A DNA stretch of 64,000 nucleotides from Rhizobium leguminosarum (lineage in GTDB: Bacteria; Pseudomonadota; Alphaproteobacteria; Rhizobiales; Rhizobiaceae): assembly GCF_002953715.1 (NCBI RefSeq), contig NZ_CP025012.1, forward strand, positions 558,001 to 622,000, read 5' to 3'. The notes under the pieces are model-generated. The model ran no database searches and was not told where the DNA came from. It was given only the letters and a program-made list of their open reading frames with translations. Position 1 is the stretch's first letter; each line of letters begins with the position of its first letter. This document shows, piece after piece, positions 63,704-64,000 of this stretch. The position numbers and the translations under genes are program-made.

Positions 63704-64000
63704 ATGCTGAAGCTCTTCACTCTGATTGTCGCGGCAGTCATCGCATCGCCCGCGCTCGCGAACGACACAATGGCCGAAGTCAAGACCGGCGGGCTGATCT
63801 TTGCCCAATCCGATGATGTCAGCATGGCGGAAGAGGATCTCTTCATCTCCGCTTCGGAAGTGCGTGTCGACTACATCTTCGAGAATAGCTCCGACAAGGA
63901 TGTCGAAAGCCTGGTCGCCTTTCCGATGCCTGACATCACTGGTCAGGTCGACAACAATTCCGCCATCTCCGATTATGACAGCGACAATTTCCTGCATTTC
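63704..64000 (+). CDS. DUF4424-family exported protein, partial (C-terminus outside window)
   Basis: 99 residues present. The signal peptide MLKLFTLIVAAVIASPALAN is followed by DTMAEVKTGGLIFAQSDDVSMAEEDLFIS and SEVRVDYIFENSSDKDVESLVAFPMP, which is typical of DUF4424 proteins. Function unknown. It is divergent from tlyA. Confidence 0.8.
   Translation, partial: MLKLFTLIVAAVIASPALANDTMAEVKTGGLIFAQSDDVSMAEEDLFISASEVRVDYIFENSSDKDVESLVAFPMPDITGQVDNNSAISDYDSDNFLHF

Noticed and set aside
62825..63997. A longer, 390-residue TlyA
   Set aside because: The upstream 142 codons are antisense to the DUF4424 gene and do not resemble an S4 protein; the normal start is 63571.

Overview
The window is a high-GC, gene-dense chromosomal segment of an alphaproteobacterium, almost certainly a Rhizobium of the leguminosarum/etli group. 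The basis is the split ATP-synthase layout (F0 genes atpI-B-E-b'-b with no F1 genes beside them), the rhizobial gene neighbourhoods (Mrp/LuxR, ispB/DUF2007/TrmN6-like, BA14K and DUF1217 proteins), and several families of palindromic intergenic repeats. No rRNA, tRNA, CRISPR array, phage or insertion sequence was seen. The two end genes (a KDPGal aldolase on the left, a DUF4424 protein on the right) are cut by the window edges.

Layout. 1-3.1 kb: a sugar-acid catabolic operon (SDR dehydrogenase, dgoK kinase, dgoA aldolase) divergent from an IclR regulator, with a palindromic operator between them. 3.3-9.3 kb: a LuxR-type solo, Mrp Fe-S carrier, CorA and Kup cation transporters. 9.6-13.7 kb: SleB-like cell-wall hydrolase and the F0 ATP-synthase operon. 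14-17.4 kb: rnhB, a PA0069-type radical-SAM protein, a stub glycosyltransferase and a small exported protein whose Shine-Dalgarno lies in a strong hairpin. 17.4-20.8 kb (minus strand): TPR protein, ispE, moaB. 20.9-27 kb: ispB, DUF2007, a TrmN6-like methylase, mntH, an S49 peptidase, glyQ. 27.1-34.8 kb: a plus-strand run of a DUF2207-like lipoprotein, LemA, an atypical EPSP synthase, a second DUF2207 protein, purD and a small exported protein. 35-46.4 kb: a chemoreceptor, DUF523, glyS, Tex, CFA synthase, a histidine phosphatase, an OmpV-like porin and UbiA. 46.5-56.4 kb: DUF6101, a 1111-residue protein built of about ten DUF1217-like repeats, a D-2-hydroxyacid dehydrogenase, Sua5, an unknown protein, a Rieske oxygenase and a BA14K protein. 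56.7-64 kb: a ZntB-like transporter, acyl-CoA dehydrogenase and enoyl-CoA hydratase, and the operon tlyA, 23S rRNA m5U methylase, metallo-beta-lactamase.

Most genes are housekeeping: energy (atp), isoprenoid/quinone (ispE, ispB, ubiA), translation (glyQ, glyS, sua5, tlyA, rRNA methylase), purines (purD), metal and K+ transport (corA, kup, mntH, zntB-like), envelope (cfa, OmpV, SleB-like). The points most worth a second look are the DUF1217 repeat protein, the DUF2207/LemA/AroA/DUF2207 cluster lying between the separated glyQ and glyS, the Shine-Dalgarno-masking hairpin near 17.04 kb, a long structured palindrome near 4.45 kb, and the dense set of dispersed palindromic repeats.
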